From assembly GCF_001557115.1 (NCBI RefSeq), contig NZ_LSKQ01000105.1, positions 1-64,000 of the forward strand: a stretch of DNA of 64,000 nt, written 5' to 3'. This DNA is from Erythrobacter sp. CCH5-A1. Its GTDB lineage: Bacteria > Pseudomonadota > Alphaproteobacteria > Sphingomonadales > Sphingomonadaceae. Below, one piece after another: positions 16,216-25,288 of the stretch (position 1 is its first letter; each line of letters opens with the position of its first letter). Made by a program: the position numbers and the translations under genes. Under the pieces are notes generated by a model, which saw only the letters and a program-made list of their open reading frames with translations, had not been told where the DNA came from and ran no database searches.

Positions 16216-17553
16216 ATGAAACCCTCCGCGCCCCCCCAGACCTACCGGGTCAAGAGCTTCGGCTGCCAGATGAACGTCTATGACGGCGAGCGCATGGGCG
16301 AGCTGCTCGCCGAGCGCGGCATCACGCCTGCGCCCGAGGGGGAGGAGGCCGATCTCGTCATCCTCAACACCTGCCACATCCGCGAGAAGGCCGCCGAGAA
16401 GGTCTATTCGGACATCGGCCGCCTCGTGAAGGCGGGCGAGGAGGCGGGGAAGAAGCCGCTCATCGCGGTCGCCGGCTGCGTCGCGCAGGCCGAGGGCGAG
16501 GAGATCATGGCGCGCGCCCCGGCGGTGAGCATCGTGGTCGGCCCGCAGGCCTATCACCGCCTGCCCGAGATGCTCGACCGCGCCGCGAACGGCGAGCGCG
16601 CGACCGATACCGACATGCCCGCCATCGCCAAGTTCGACGCGCTCCCGGCGCGGCGCAAGCGGGGGCCGAGCGCCTTCCTCACGGTGCAGGAAGGCTGCGA
16701 CAAGTTCTGCACCTATTGCGTGGTGCCCTATACCCGCGGCGCGGAAATCTCGCGGCCTTTCAGCCATCTGGTCGCCGAAGCGCGCAAACTGGTCGAAGCG
16801 GGGGCGAAGGAGATCACGCTGCTCGGCCAGAACGTCAACGCATGGGCGGGCGAGGACGACAAGGGGCGCCGCGTGGGCCTCGGCGGGCTGATCCGGGTGC
16901 TGGCGGGGATCGATGGCCTCGCGCGCATCCGCTACACCACCAGCCACCCCAACGACATGGACGAGGACCTCATCGCCGCGCATGGCGAGGTGGCCAAGCT
17001 CATGCCCTATCTGCACCTGCCCGTGCAGTCCGGAAGCGACCGGGTGCTCAAGGCGATGAACCGCCAGCACACGGCGGAAAGCTACCTCAGGCTGATCGAG
17101 CGCTTCCGCGCCGCGCGCCCCGACATCGCGCTCTCGGGCGATTTCATCGTCGGTTTCCCGGGCGAGACCGAGGCCGAGTTTGCCGAGACGCTGAGCATCG
17201 TCGACGCGGTGCGCTACGCCGCCTGCTTCAGCTTCAAATACTCGCCCCGGCCCGGCACCCCCGCGGCGACGATGGAGGGCCAGATCGTGCCAGAGGTGAT
17301 GGACGAGCGCCTCCAGCGCTTGCAGCAGCGCATCGGCGCGCACCAGCTCGCCTTCAATCAGGCGAGCCTCGGCAAGCGGTGCGAAGTGCTGGTCGAGCGC
17401 ACCGGGCGGCACCCGGGCCAGTGGCTCGGCAAGTCGCCGTGGCTCCAGAGTGTACATTTCGAGGGCGACCACGCCATCGGCGACCTCGTCGAGGTGACGC
17501 TGGCCGAGGCGGGGCCGAACTCGCTACGGGGCCTGCTTCGCGCGCCCGTCTGA
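16216..17553 (+). CDS. miaB: tRNA-2-methylthio-N6-dimethylallyladenosine synthase MiaB
   Basis: Radical-SAM methylthiotransferase that modifies A37 of tRNAs reading UNN codons. The 445-residue product has three N-terminal cluster cysteines, C17 (GCQMN), C53 (NTCHIR) and C88 (AGCVAQ). The radical-SAM triad C161-x3-C165-x2-C168 is followed by the TIM-barrel and a C-terminal TRAM domain (about 380-440). The ATG at 16216 is preferred over a TTG 39 bp upstream. In most alphaproteobacteria phoH follows directly; here an opposite-strand gene intervenes and overlaps the 3' end of miaB by 30 bp. Confidence 0.95.
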   Translation: MKPSAPPQTYRVKSFGCQMNVYDGERMGELLAERGITPAPEGEEADLVILNTCHIREKAAEKVYSDIGRLVKAGEEAGKKPLIAVAGCVAQAEGEEIMARAPAVSIVVGPQAYHRLPEMLDRAANGERATDTDMPAIAKFDALPARRKRGPSAFLTVQEGCDKFCTYCVVPYTRGAEISRPFSHLVAEARKLVEAGAKEITLLGQNVNAWAGEDDKGRRVGLGGLIRVLAGIDGLARIRYTTSHPNDMDEDLIAAHGEVAKLMPYLHLPVQSGSDRVLKAMNRQHTAESYLRLIERFRAARPDIALSGDFIVGFPGETEAEFAETLSIVDAVRYAACFSFKYSPRPGTPAATMEGQIVPEVMDERLQRLQQRIGAHQLAFNQASLGKRCEVLVERTGRHPGQWLGKSPWLQSVHFEGDHAIGDLVEVTLAEAGPNSLRGLLRAPV

Positions 17554-18420
17554 GCGCTCCGCCGCCACCGCCGCGCGGGCGATGTCGTTGTAGACCCGGC
17601 GCGGCTTGGCATTGCGCGAGGCGTCGTAGAGCTCGCGCACCAGCGCCCTGTCGTAATCGGTCAGCGCGACGGGCGGGGCGGGATTGCTGAACAGCGTGAG
17701 GATCGTCGGCGCGGGCGCATCGCCTTCGACCGGACCCGTGCCGAGCAGCGCGCGTACCGTCGCATAATCCGCCAGCTGGCCGAGCGTGAACCCGTGCGCC
17801 GCGTCGCGCGAAATGAGCACGGCGGCGCCGGTGATCTCGGTGGTGACGATGGGGTCCGAGGCGCTCAATGGCTGGATTTCGGTGTAGGTCGGGAACCGCT
17901 GCTGATCGCCCAGCTGCGGCCGGAAGGCATTGCCGAGCGCGTCCCGCACCGAGACCTTGTTCCACGCCCTCACCGGCCCCGCCTCGCCCAGCACGCGCTC
18001 TTTCTGATAGCCCGCAAGGTGGGCGAGTTGCGGCGATTCCGCAGTCAGCCAGCTCTCCGGCGGGCCCGCCGCCGGGGCCATGAAGGCGACCCGCACCGTC
18101 GGCACGCAGGTCGGCGAGCGGTCGGCGCCGACGCCCAGCGCCTCGGCATTCTCCCGGATGCGTTCGGCGATCACCGCGGCATCATCGGGCGCGAGGCCGA
18201 GCACGGTGACGCAAACCGGGAAGGCGAACTTGGCGACCGGGTGGTTCAGGCGCGGCGGGCGGATCACGGCGCGGGTGAATTCGCGCAGCTCCCGGTGCCG
18301 CTCGGCCTCGGTCGGGGGCGGGCGCACGATGATCTCGGGCGTGGAGCGGGGCGGGGCGTCCTGCGCGGCCGCGGCTGCGGCGAACGAAAGCGCGATCAGG
18401 AGACCTGCAAGCCTGCGCAT
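17524..18420 (-). CDS. Hypothetical exported protein
   Basis: 298 residues, no family recognised. Cleavable signal peptide [20 protein letters not shown] at residues 1-20. The start is the ATG at 18418-18420 with AAGG 9 bases upstream; another ATG nine bases earlier is too close to that site. The mature protein has two cysteines about 40 residues apart (FPVCVTVLG and [10 protein letters not shown]), probably disulfide-bonded, and a C-terminal basic/alanine-rich helix. It lies antisense between miaB and phoH, and its 3' end overlaps miaB. Confidence 0.75.
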   Translation of the reverse strand: MRRLAGLLIALSFAAAAAAQDAPPRSTPEIIVRPPPTEAERHRELREFTRAVIRPPRLNHPVAKFAFPVCVTVLGLAPDDAAVIAERIRENAEALGVGADRSPTCVPTVRVAFMAPAAGPPESWLTAESPQLAHLAGYQKERVLGEAGPVRAWNKVSVRDALGNAFRPQLGDQQRFPTYTEIQPLSASDPIVTTEITGAAVLISRDAAHGFTLGQLADYATVRALLGTGPVEGDAPAPTILTLFSNPAPPVALTDYDRALVRELYDASRNAKPRRVYNDIARAAVAAERSDGRAKQAP

Positions 18421-18599
18421 ATACTTCATCCTTTCAAGGACTTGATGCGGCAATAATAGCACAGATCGGGCGCGCATGTGAAGCATCCGTGACTTTCCAC
18501 CACCATCTCGCCGCACCCGGCTTGCCAAGGCGCGCGGGGCGCTTAGGCTCGCGACTCAAGGGCCGAGGGATCGTCCTTCTGCCGCAGCCAAAGGACCTT

Positions 18600-19643
18600 A
18601 TGGGCCGACGACCCTCCCGTGCCGGGCATCCGGCGCTCTCGCCCGATCCGCGCGGCATTCCGGCACAGCGGCGCGCGCGTGTCGATCTGACCTTCGAGAA
18701 CCAGGCCCTGCTCGGCCCCCTGTTCGGCCAGTTCGATTCCAATCTGGTGCAGGTCGAGAACCGGCTCGGTGTGTTCATCCACGCACGCGGGCACCAGGTG
18801 GTGATCGAGGGGCCCGAGGATGACGTCGCCCGGGCGCGCGAGACCCTCAAGACCATGTATGACCGCCTCGCGCGCGGCGAGGCATTGGACAGCGGCGCGG
18901 TCGAGGCGCTGATCGCGATGTCGGCCGAACCGACGCTCGAAGGGATCATCGCGGGCGACGAGGGCGCGCCGCCGATCATGATCCGCACGAGGAAGAAGAC
19001 CATCGTCCCCCGCTCGGCGACGCAGATCGAATATATGCGCGCGCTGGCCAAGGAGGACATCATCTTCGCTCTCGGCCCGGCAGGCACCGGCAAGACCTAT
19101 ATCGCGGTGGCGCAGGCGGTGAGCCAGCTCATCACCGGCTCCGTCCAGCGCCTGATCCTCTCGCGCCCGGCGGTCGAGGCGGGCGAGAAGCTCGGCTTCC
19201 TGCCCGGCGACATGAAGGAGAAGGTCGATCCCTACCTTCGCCCGCTCTATGATGCGCTCAACGACTGCATGCCGCCCGAACAGGTCGAACGGCGGCTGGC
19301 GAACGGCGAGATCGAGATCGCGCCGATCGCCTTCATGCGCGGGCGCACGCTGGCCGACAGCTTCATCATCCTCGACGAGGCGCAGAACACCACCCGCGAG
19401 CAGATGAAGATGTTCCTGACACGCTTCGGCCAGAACAGCCGGATGGTGATCTGCGGCGACCCGCGCCAAGTCGACATCCCCGGCGGCCCGCGCATGAGCG
19501 GCCTCAACGACGCGGTCGAACGGCTGGAGGGCGTCGAGGGCTTCGGCACCATCCGCTTCTCCGCCGCCGACGTCGTGCGCCACCCGATCGTCGGGCGGAT
19601 CGTCGAGGCCTACGAGGGCAAGGACGAGGGGGAGGGGGCCTAG
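18600..19643 (+). CDS. ybeZ: PhoH family ATPase (YbeZ)
   Basis: 347-residue PhoH-like ATPase, often a partner of YbeY in RNA metabolism. An N-terminal KH-like region (about 20-110) precedes the P-loop domain. Walker A GPAGTGKT is at 159-166, LSRPAVEAGEKLGFLPG lies about 25 residues later, Walker B FIILDEAQN follows, and GDPRQVD forms the sensor. The start is the ATG at 18600 with AAAGGA just upstream. Normally followed by ybeY; here an antisense erythromycin-esterase-like gene lies between them. Confidence 0.93.
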   Translation: MGRRPSRAGHPALSPDPRGIPAQRRARVDLTFENQALLGPLFGQFDSNLVQVENRLGVFIHARGHQVVIEGPEDDVARARETLKTMYDRLARGEALDSGAVEALIAMSAEPTLEGIIAGDEGAPPIMIRTRKKTIVPRSATQIEYMRALAKEDIIFALGPAGTGKTYIAVAQAVSQLITGSVQRLILSRPAVEAGEKLGFLPGDMKEKVDPYLRPLYDALNDCMPPEQVERRLANGEIEIAPIAFMRGRTLADSFIILDEAQNTTREQMKMFLTRFGQNSRMVICGDPRQVDIPGGPRMSGLNDAVERLEGVEGFGTIRFSAADVVRHPIVGRIVEAYEGKDEGEGA

Positions 19644-21122
19644 CTAGCCGCCGCTGGCAGAGACCGGTTGCGGCGGCGGCGCCTCGACAGGCGGCTGCGG
19701 CCACAGGTGCGAGGGGCTGATGGTCTTGAACCACACGATCACATCGTGCCCCATGCTGACGGGCAGGGGAATGTCGCCTGTCTCGAAACTGGTGACCTGC
19801 CAATTCGCCGGGTTGACGATCCAGCCTGACCAGCCGCGCCAGTAAGGTCGTCCCGTCCAGCGCGCGACCGGGCCCTCGGCCGGGCGACGGGCGAGATCGA
19901 TCCACATCGCCGTCTGGCCGGTGCGGTCGAACACGTGGCCGAGTTCTCCCGGGCGGTTGTTGGGCAAGCTGAAGGGTTCGAGCGTCTGGCGCTGCGAGGC
20001 GCGCGTGAAGTCGGCGCCTTCGGGCACGAGCGTCGCGCGAAAGGCGCCTTGCGACCACGTGAAGCCGACGGTGGCGTAATCCTCCCCCAGCTTCTCGCGC
20101 AGCACCGTGCCGACCGTCACGAAGCCCACCGCCTTGGCGATGTCGGGCAGATCCTCGAGCACATGCGAATCATGCGCCCACAATGCCCCCCGTTCGTCCT
20201 GCTCCAGCATGGCAAGGGCGTTTTCGCCCATGGAGCGATCGCGGCGGGCGAAATAGGCGGCATCGGCCTTGGACTTGTCGGCATCGGCGCGTTCGAACTC
20301 GAAGGCCATGAAGGCCTGATGAGCGGCACGCGCCGCCCAGCGCGCTTCGGCAAAGCCGGGATCGGCGCGGGCGGCAGCAGGAGCGGCCTCGAACCACGCG
20401 TCGAGCGCGGCGGCGGCGGTGGCCGCACGCTCCGTTTCGGCGCGCGTGGCATCGATCAGCCAATCGACGAAGCGGGTTCGCGGCTTGTCCATGGCGGCGA
20501 TCAGAGGGGCGAGATCGGCGCGCAGGCGTGCGGCGGCGGCAGGGTCGTGCCGCTCCGCCAGCGCCAGCGCCGCCGCCGCGTCGCGCCCGCCATCCTGCAC
20601 GTCCACCCCAACAATCCGGACCTTGCGCTCGGCGGTCCGGTTCCAGTGACGCAGCCACAGCAGCAAGCCTGCAAATTCGTCATTCTTCCAGATGCGGAAG
20701 AAGGCCGGGGTCTGCATCACCGCGGCGGGATCGCCGATCCCCTCGCGGACGTAGCGGTCGAAGGCCAGCGCCGGCTCGCGATTGGCCTCGAGGATCAGCA
20801 CCTCGATCTGCCCGCTGGCGACGAGCTGCCGGATCAGCGCGGCCTTGAAGGCCTGATCCTGGTGCGAGCCATGGGTCGCCTCCCCAATGCCGATCACCCG
20901 CGCGCCGCCGAGCCGTTCGGCGAGCGGCGCAAGGGTCGCGGTGTCATAGGCCGAGGGGTCGAAGGCGACGCCGCTGGCCTTGATCCAGTCGAGTGCCGCA
21001 GCTTCCTCCTCTGCGGTCGCAGGCGTCAGATCGGGCAGCGCGGGCAACTCGGGCTCGGCCAGCGCCACGGCTGCGCCTCCTGCCCACAGCGTTGCACCGA
21101 TCACCCATGTGGCAAGTCGCAT
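19644..21122 (-). CDS. Erythromycin esterase family protein, exported
   Basis: 492-residue member of the erythromycin esterase/EreA-like superfamily. Signal peptide 1-22 (ending ALAEP). The family core begins with RVIGIGEATHGSHQDQAFKA near 75-94 (Glu and His of the EATHG motif), continues through a VLILEANREPAL strand, and carries the second conserved histidine near WAHDSHVLED. Export and genomic setting argue against a specialised resistance gene; most chromosomal members have unknown substrates. Convergent with phoH, the stops being adjacent with no gap, and divergent from ybeY. Confidence 0.85.
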   Translation of the reverse strand: MRLATWVIGATLWAGGAAVALAEPELPALPDLTPATAEEEAAALDWIKASGVAFDPSAYDTATLAPLAERLGGARVIGIGEATHGSHQDQAFKAALIRQLVASGQIEVLILEANREPALAFDRYVREGIGDPAAVMQTPAFFRIWKNDEFAGLLLWLRHWNRTAERKVRIVGVDVQDGGRDAAAALALAERHDPAAAARLRADLAPLIAAMDKPRTRFVDWLIDATRAETERAATAAAALDAWFEAAPAAARADPGFAEARWAARAAHQAFMAFEFERADADKSKADAAYFARRDRSMGENALAMLEQDERGALWAHDSHVLEDLPDIAKAVGFVTVGTVLREKLGEDYATVGFTWSQGAFRATLVPEGADFTRASQRQTLEPFSLPNNRPGELGHVFDRTGQTAMWIDLARRPAEGPVARWTGRPYWRGWSGWIVNPANWQVTSFETGDIPLPVSMGHDVIVWFKTISPSHLWPQPPVEAPPPQPVSASGG

Positions 21123-21248
21123 CGCAATTCCCCCCGGAATGTGTCGTCCGAGCGTGAGGCTAGCGGGGATTGGGGCGGAATCGAAGGGCGAAACTGTGCA
21201 AGGACGCAGCTTTCCCCCGGCCGGGATTCCGGGCTAAGGCGCGCGAGC

Positions 21249-21731
21249 ATGGAACTCGACATCGACATCGAAGATTGGCCCGCGGGCGAATGGGAAGCGC
21301 TCGCCACACGCGCCGCCGCTGCAGCGGGCGAGGGCGAGCCGCTGCTCGCCAACCCACGCCTCACTGCCAGCCTGCTGTTCACCTCGGATGCCGAGGTCCA
21401 CTCGCTCAACCGGGAATGGCGCCAGCGCGACAAGCCCACGAACGTCCTCTCCTTCCCGATGCTGGAGCGCGGGGAGCTCGAAGCCCTCGCCGCCGACGGC
21501 CCCCCGGTCATGCTCGGCGACATCGCGCTCGCCTATGAAACCTGCGCGCGTGAGGCGGCGGAGAAGGGCATCACGCTCGAAGCCCACGCCGCCCATCTCA
21601 TCGTCCACGGCCTGCTCCACCTCGCCGGTCACGACCATGTCGACAGCGACGAACAGGCCGAGGCGATGGAGCAGCTGGAGACCCGCATACTTGCCAAACT
21701 GGGCATCGCTGACCCATATGGCGACAGGTAG
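21249..21731 (+). CDS. ybeY: Endoribonuclease YbeY
   Basis: 160-residue metal-dependent RNase for 16S rRNA maturation and ribosome quality control. The zinc motif HGLLHLAGHDH has its ligands at H120, H124 and H130, and KPTNVLSFPM is at about 59-68, as in all YbeY proteins. The ATG at 21249 gives the standard N-terminus (MELDIDIEDW). Twenty-three bases separate it from the corC-like gene, so the two are probably co-transcribed. Confidence 0.95.
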   Translation: MELDIDIEDWPAGEWEALATRAAAAAGEGEPLLANPRLTASLLFTSDAEVHSLNREWRQRDKPTNVLSFPMLERGELEALAADGPPVMLGDIALAYETCAREAAEKGITLEAHAAHLIVHGLLHLAGHDHVDSDEQAEAMEQLETRILAKLGIADPYGDR

Positions 21732-21754
21732 CAACAGGAGCCACTCGCAAGGCC

Positions 21755-22678
21755 ATGGCCGATTCCCATTCGTCCGCGTCCCCGTCGGGAGAAGCGGACA
21801 GTAGCAGCGGGCTGATTGCCGCGTTTCGCAAGATGCTCGGGTTCGAGGGCGCGCGGTCCTTGCGCGAACAGCTCGAAGAAGCGATCGACGAGCACGAGGA
21901 CGAGAACGGCGGCCCGGGTGAAGGCGCGGCCACCGGCGGCGACCTGTCGCGGGTCGAGCGGCAGATGCTGCGCAATCTGCTCCACTTTTCCGAACACGAT
22001 GCCGACGATGTCGCCGTCCCGCGCGGCGAGATCATCGCGGTGGAAGCGACGATCAGCTGGGAGGAAATGGTCGCCGCCTTTTCCGAACACGGCCATTCGC
22101 GCATGCCGGTCTACCGCGACACGCTCGACAGCGTGATCGGGATGATCCACATCAAGGATGTCTTCCCCTTCCTTGCCAACGGCACGCCGCCGCCCGCCGA
22201 CTGGACCACGCTGATGCGCCAGCCGCTCTATGTGCCGCAGGCGCGCGGGGCGCTCGACGTGCTCGCCGACATGCGCACCCAGCGCGTGCACCTCGCCATC
22301 GTGCTCGACGAGTTCTCGGGCACCGACGGGCTGATCACCATCGAAGACCTCGTCGAGGAAATCGTTGGCGATATCGAGGACGAGCATGACGAGGCCCCGC
22401 CGGAACTGATCACCCCGATTGGCGAGGGGATGTGGGATGTCGACGCGCGCGCCGAGCTCGACGACATTGCCGAAAAGATCGATCCGCGCCTCGCCGAGGT
22501 TGCCGAAAGCGTCGACACCTTGGGCGGCCTCGCCTTCGTGCTCGCCGAAGCGGTACCGCCGGTCGGCACGGTGCTGGAACATACCAGCGGCTGGCGGATT
22601 GAAGTGACGGCGGGCGACGAAACCCACGTCACGCGCCTGCGGCTGCACCCTCCCGTGACCGAGGAAGAGGTGCAGTAG
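21755..22678 (+). CDS. CorC/HlyC-type CBS domain protein
   Basis: 307-residue cytoplasmic protein of the CorC/YbeX/TlyC family. An acidic N-terminal stretch (30-70) is followed by a CBS pair at about 80-205, including VPRGEIIAVEATISWEEM and the second CBS with GLITIEDLVEEIVGDIEDE, and a C-terminal CorC/HlyC transporter-associated domain at about 215-300. Linked to Mg2+/Co2+ homeostasis or ribosome function in E. coli. It follows ybeY; the usual next gene, lnt (apolipoprotein N-acyltransferase), is absent here. Confidence 0.9.
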   Translation: MADSHSSASPSGEADSSSGLIAAFRKMLGFEGARSLREQLEEAIDEHEDENGGPGEGAATGGDLSRVERQMLRNLLHFSEHDADDVAVPRGEIIAVEATISWEEMVAAFSEHGHSRMPVYRDTLDSVIGMIHIKDVFPFLANGTPPPADWTTLMRQPLYVPQARGALDVLADMRTQRVHLAIVLDEFSGTDGLITIEDLVEEIVGDIEDEHDEAPPELITPIGEGMWDVDARAELDDIAEKIDPRLAEVAESVDTLGGLAFVLAEAVPPVGTVLEHTSGWRIEVTAGDETHVTRLRLHPPVTEEEVQ

Positions 22679-22766
22679 GCGCAACTTTTTGCCGCCTTCC
22701 ACATTTTTTCTTCGATTTTTTGCATCCGTGCGCGCGCGGCACCGTATCTTCTGCCAGTGAGGAGAT

Positions 22767-23654
22767 ATGAGAATGCCTGCACGCCGCCTGCCCCCGCTTC
22801 GCGCCCTTGAGGCCTTCATGCGCACCGTGCGTCTGGGTTCGGCCCGTGCTGCGGCGGAGGAGATCGGCCTCAGCCCCTCGGCGCTGTCGCGGCGGATCAG
22901 CAATCTGGAAGAATTCGTCGGCAAGAAGCTGTTCACCCGCGCGCGGCAATCGATGCAGCTGACCGACGAGGGTCAGGCCTTCTACGAGGCGGTCAATCCG
23001 CACATGGAAGCGCTTGCGCGCGCGGTGGAGAGCCAGTCGGACAATATCGCACTTTTGCGCCTGCGCCTCGGCGTCCTGCCGATGTTCGGCAGCCAGCGGC
23101 TGTTCCCGCGGCTGGGCGAGTTGCGGAAGCGCCATCCGCTGCTCCACATCGATATCGACACCGCCCCGCATCTCGAAGACCGGGTGGGCGACACGCTCGA
23201 TGCCGCGATCATCCTCTCGCGCGGGCCGGCGAGCGGGCTCCACGCGGTGCGGCTCGACCACAACCTCGTCCACGCGATCTGTTCGAAGGATACCGCGCGC
23301 GCCATCCCGGAAATCACCCCCGAGGTGATGGCCAAGCAGACCTTCCTGATCCACAACGAACTGCCCGAGAGCTTCGTCGCGTGGAAGAAGGCCAACGGGC
23401 TCGAACAGATGGACCCGGCGGCGATCGACCATTACGATTCGGGCGCGCTGATGCTGGAGGCGGCCGCCCAAGGCCTCGGCATCGCGATCATGCACGACGA
23501 TCACCTGCGCCGCGCCAACGACAACCGCCTGATCAACCTGCCCGGTGCGCCGGTCGAGAGCCCCTATTCCTACTGGTTCGTGTGCCGCCCGGTGGCGCTG
23601 GAAAGCCGCCCGGTGCGGATTTTCCACGATTGGCTGGTGCGCGCGGGGTTGTAA
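22767..23654 (+). CDS. LysR family transcriptional regulator
   Basis: 295 residues. An N-terminal winged helix-turn-helix (about 8-65) contains SARAAAEEIGLSPSALSRRI. A substrate-binding domain (about 95-290) begins LRLRLGVLPMFGSQRLFPRL. The layout resembles GcvA-type LysR proteins. A GAGGAG ribosome site serves either the ATG at 22767 or the one at 22773. The target genes are not obvious: LysR regulators usually sit beside a divergent target, yet here both neighbours are housekeeping genes on convergent or same-strand paths. It occupies the place where lnt is usually found. Confidence 0.88.
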   Translation: MRMPARRLPPLRALEAFMRTVRLGSARAAAEEIGLSPSALSRRISNLEEFVGKKLFTRARQSMQLTDEGQAFYEAVNPHMEALARAVESQSDNIALLRLRLGVLPMFGSQRLFPRLGELRKRHPLLHIDIDTAPHLEDRVGDTLDAAIILSRGPASGLHAVRLDHNLVHAICSKDTARAIPEITPEVMAKQTFLIHNELPESFVAWKKANGLEQMDPAAIDHYDSGALMLEAAAQGLGIAIMHDDHLRRANDNRLINLPGAPVESPYSYWFVCRPVALESRPVRIFHDWLVRAGL

Positions 23655-23837
23655 CTGGCGGGCCGGCAAGGCGCGGAAATTGCGGGCTTTCCTACAAGTG
23701 TCGCGCGTGACACACTCGCGCCCATGGCCCCCGCTGACGCCCGTTTAGATGCCCCTGCCGAGCGCCTCTTGAGCGCGGAGAGTATTTCGCGCCTGTACAG
23801 TGTCTCATGTGTCTCCAACACGGGCGGCGGCCGCGTG

Positions 23838-24698
23838 TCAGTCGGCGGTCTCGGGCTTGGGCTCGTAGCGCACTGGGGCGACCGTGTGTGCGAAGGGGCG
23901 CAAGGGGTGGCCGCGGATCTCGATCAGGGCTTCCTCGATCCGGCGGCGGGACTCGTTGGCGATCGCCTTGCGGCCCTTGAAGTCCTCAGGAGAGAAGGGC
24001 TCGAGGTAGTGGAGGCGGACCTTGAAGCTGCCCTTGCGTGACAGCACGCGCTTGGCGTTGTTGAGGCCGCCCTCCTCGCCGATCCAGCCGATCCACTCGG
24101 CGACGGGGCCGTAGTCGAGGATTACGGGCTGGACGAGCACGCCCGGCGGGGGCGGCTCGAGGACGGAGAGCATCGAAGTCTTGAAGGGGAGGAGCGACTG
24201 GCCGTCGGTGGTGGTGCCTTCGGGGAAGACCGTGACCGACCAGTTGTCGACGAGGGCTTCCTTCAAGGCGTTGATCTGCTCGGCCACACCCATGCGGTGC
24301 TCGCGCTTGACGAAAACCGTGCGGTTGAGGCTGGCTAGCCAGCCGACGACGGGCGCGGTGGCAAGCTCGGCCTTGGCGACGAAGGCGGTGCCGCTCGCGC
24401 CCGCCATCGCGAGAATGTCGATCCAGGAGATGTGGTTGGCGACGAAGAACACGTCACGCTTCAGGTAGGTGCCGACCACCTCGACCCGCGCCCCGCAGAC
24501 CCGCGCGGCGTAGCGCAGGAACAGCATCGGGAAGGGCGAGCCGTAGGCGAAGATGCGATAGAGGTAATGCAGCGGAACGAACACCAGCAGCAGGACGATC
24601 AGCCCCAGCGAGCGGCCAGCGATGCGCAGCCAGCCCGCAAGACTGATCGGCGTGACCTCCCCCCGCGCCGCTGCCTGGCGCAGCTCCCAATCAGTCAT
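23838..24698 (-). CDS. plsC: 1-acyl-sn-glycerol-3-phosphate acyltransferase (PlsC family)
   Basis: 286-residue membrane acyltransferase for phosphatidic acid synthesis. Hydrophobic segment at about 31-50. The catalytic H-x4-D motif has H89 and D94 (NHISWID), and the phosphate-binding FPEGT is at 158-162. The C-terminal tail is proline-rich and soluble. The start ATG (24696-24698) lies inside the end of fur (8-bp overlap), which shows tight coupling. Fur-plsC adjacency is common in alphaproteobacteria. PlsC versus a lyso-ornithine-lipid acyltransferase (OlsA) cannot be fully separated by motif. Confidence 0.88.
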   Translation of the reverse strand: MTDWELRQAAARGEVTPISLAGWLRIAGRSLGLIVLLLVFVPLHYLYRIFAYGSPFPMLFLRYAARVCGARVEVVGTYLKRDVFFVANHISWIDILAMAGASGTAFVAKAELATAPVVGWLASLNRTVFVKREHRMGVAEQINALKEALVDNWSVTVFPEGTTTDGQSLLPFKTSMLSVLEPPPPGVLVQPVILDYGPVAEWIGWIGEEGGLNNAKRVLSRKGSFKVRLHYLEPFSPEDFKGRKAIANESRRRIEEALIEIRGHPLRPFAHTVAPVRYEPKPETAD

Positions 24699-25125
24699 TG
24701 CGCGACAGCCGCACGCCGTAAAGCTCCATGCGGTGATCGACGAGGCGATAGCCCAGCCGCTCGGCGATCTGGCGCTGGAGCGCCTCGACTTCGGGATCAA
24801 CGAATTCGACGACCTTGCCGGTCTCGACATCGATCAGGTGATCGTGATGCGCCTCCGGCACGGGCTCGTAACGCGAGCGGCCGTCGCCGAAATCGTGGCG
24901 ATCGAGGATACCCGCTTCCTCGAACAGGCGCACGGTGCGGTAGACCGTGGCGATCGAGATGCGCGGATCGATCGCGGCGGCGCGGGAGTGAAGCAGTTCG
25001 ACATCGGGATGGTCTTCGCTCTCCGAAAGCACCTTGGCGATGACGCGGCGCTGTTCGGTGATGCGCAGCCCTTTTTCCGCGCAGAGTTGTTCGAGATCGA
25101 TCTTGTGGGTCAAGAAAAGCTCCAT
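24691..25125 (-). CDS. fur: Ferric uptake regulator family protein Fur
   Basis: 144-residue Fur-family metalloregulator. A winged helix over residues 1-85 includes LRITEQRRVIAKVL and ISIATVYRTVRLFEEAGI. The regulatory metal site lies in the HHDH segment near 96-99 and downstream glutamates. The CxxC that holds the structural zinc in E. coli Fur is replaced by DVET in LIDVETGKVVEF, as in several alphaproteobacterial Fur/Mur proteins. It could sense iron or manganese. The start at ATG 25123-25125 gives MELFLTHKIDLEQLC. Downstream plsC is coupled; mucR is upstream, with a terminator hairpin between. Confidence 0.92.
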   Translation of the reverse strand: MELFLTHKIDLEQLCAEKGLRITEQRRVIAKVLSESEDHPDVELLHSRAAAIDPRISIATVYRTVRLFEEAGILDRHDFGDGRSRYEPVPEAHHDHLIDVETGKVVEFVDPEVEALQRQIAERLGYRLVDHRMELYGVRLSRND

Positions 25126-25170
25126 CGCCGTGCGCGGTGCCCCATTCGGGTGCGGGCGCCCCAAAGCATT

Positions 25171-25200
25171 GCAGCCTCATCCCTACAGGGACGAGGCTGC
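25171..25200 (-). terminator. Hairpin terminator downstream of mucR
   Basis: GCAGCCTCATCCC pairs with GGGACGAGGCTGC across a TACA loop: 12 of 13 base pairs, one A-C mismatch. On the minus strand it lies after the mucR stop and is followed by AATGCTTTGG, a weak U-tract. It would separate mucR from fur. Confidence 0.55.
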
Positions 25201-25288
25201 TTGCTCAAGCGGCCCAAGCCGCCCTCTCAACAGGGGCGGCGCGGGGCGCTGCTTGTGTCCGCCCGGGGGCGACCCGAAGGGCCCGGTG

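Noticed and set aside
19644..21122. Reading the erythromycin esterase homologue as an acquired macrolide resistance gene
   Set aside because: Base composition matches the neighbours, it has a signal peptide, and there is no mobile element nearby.
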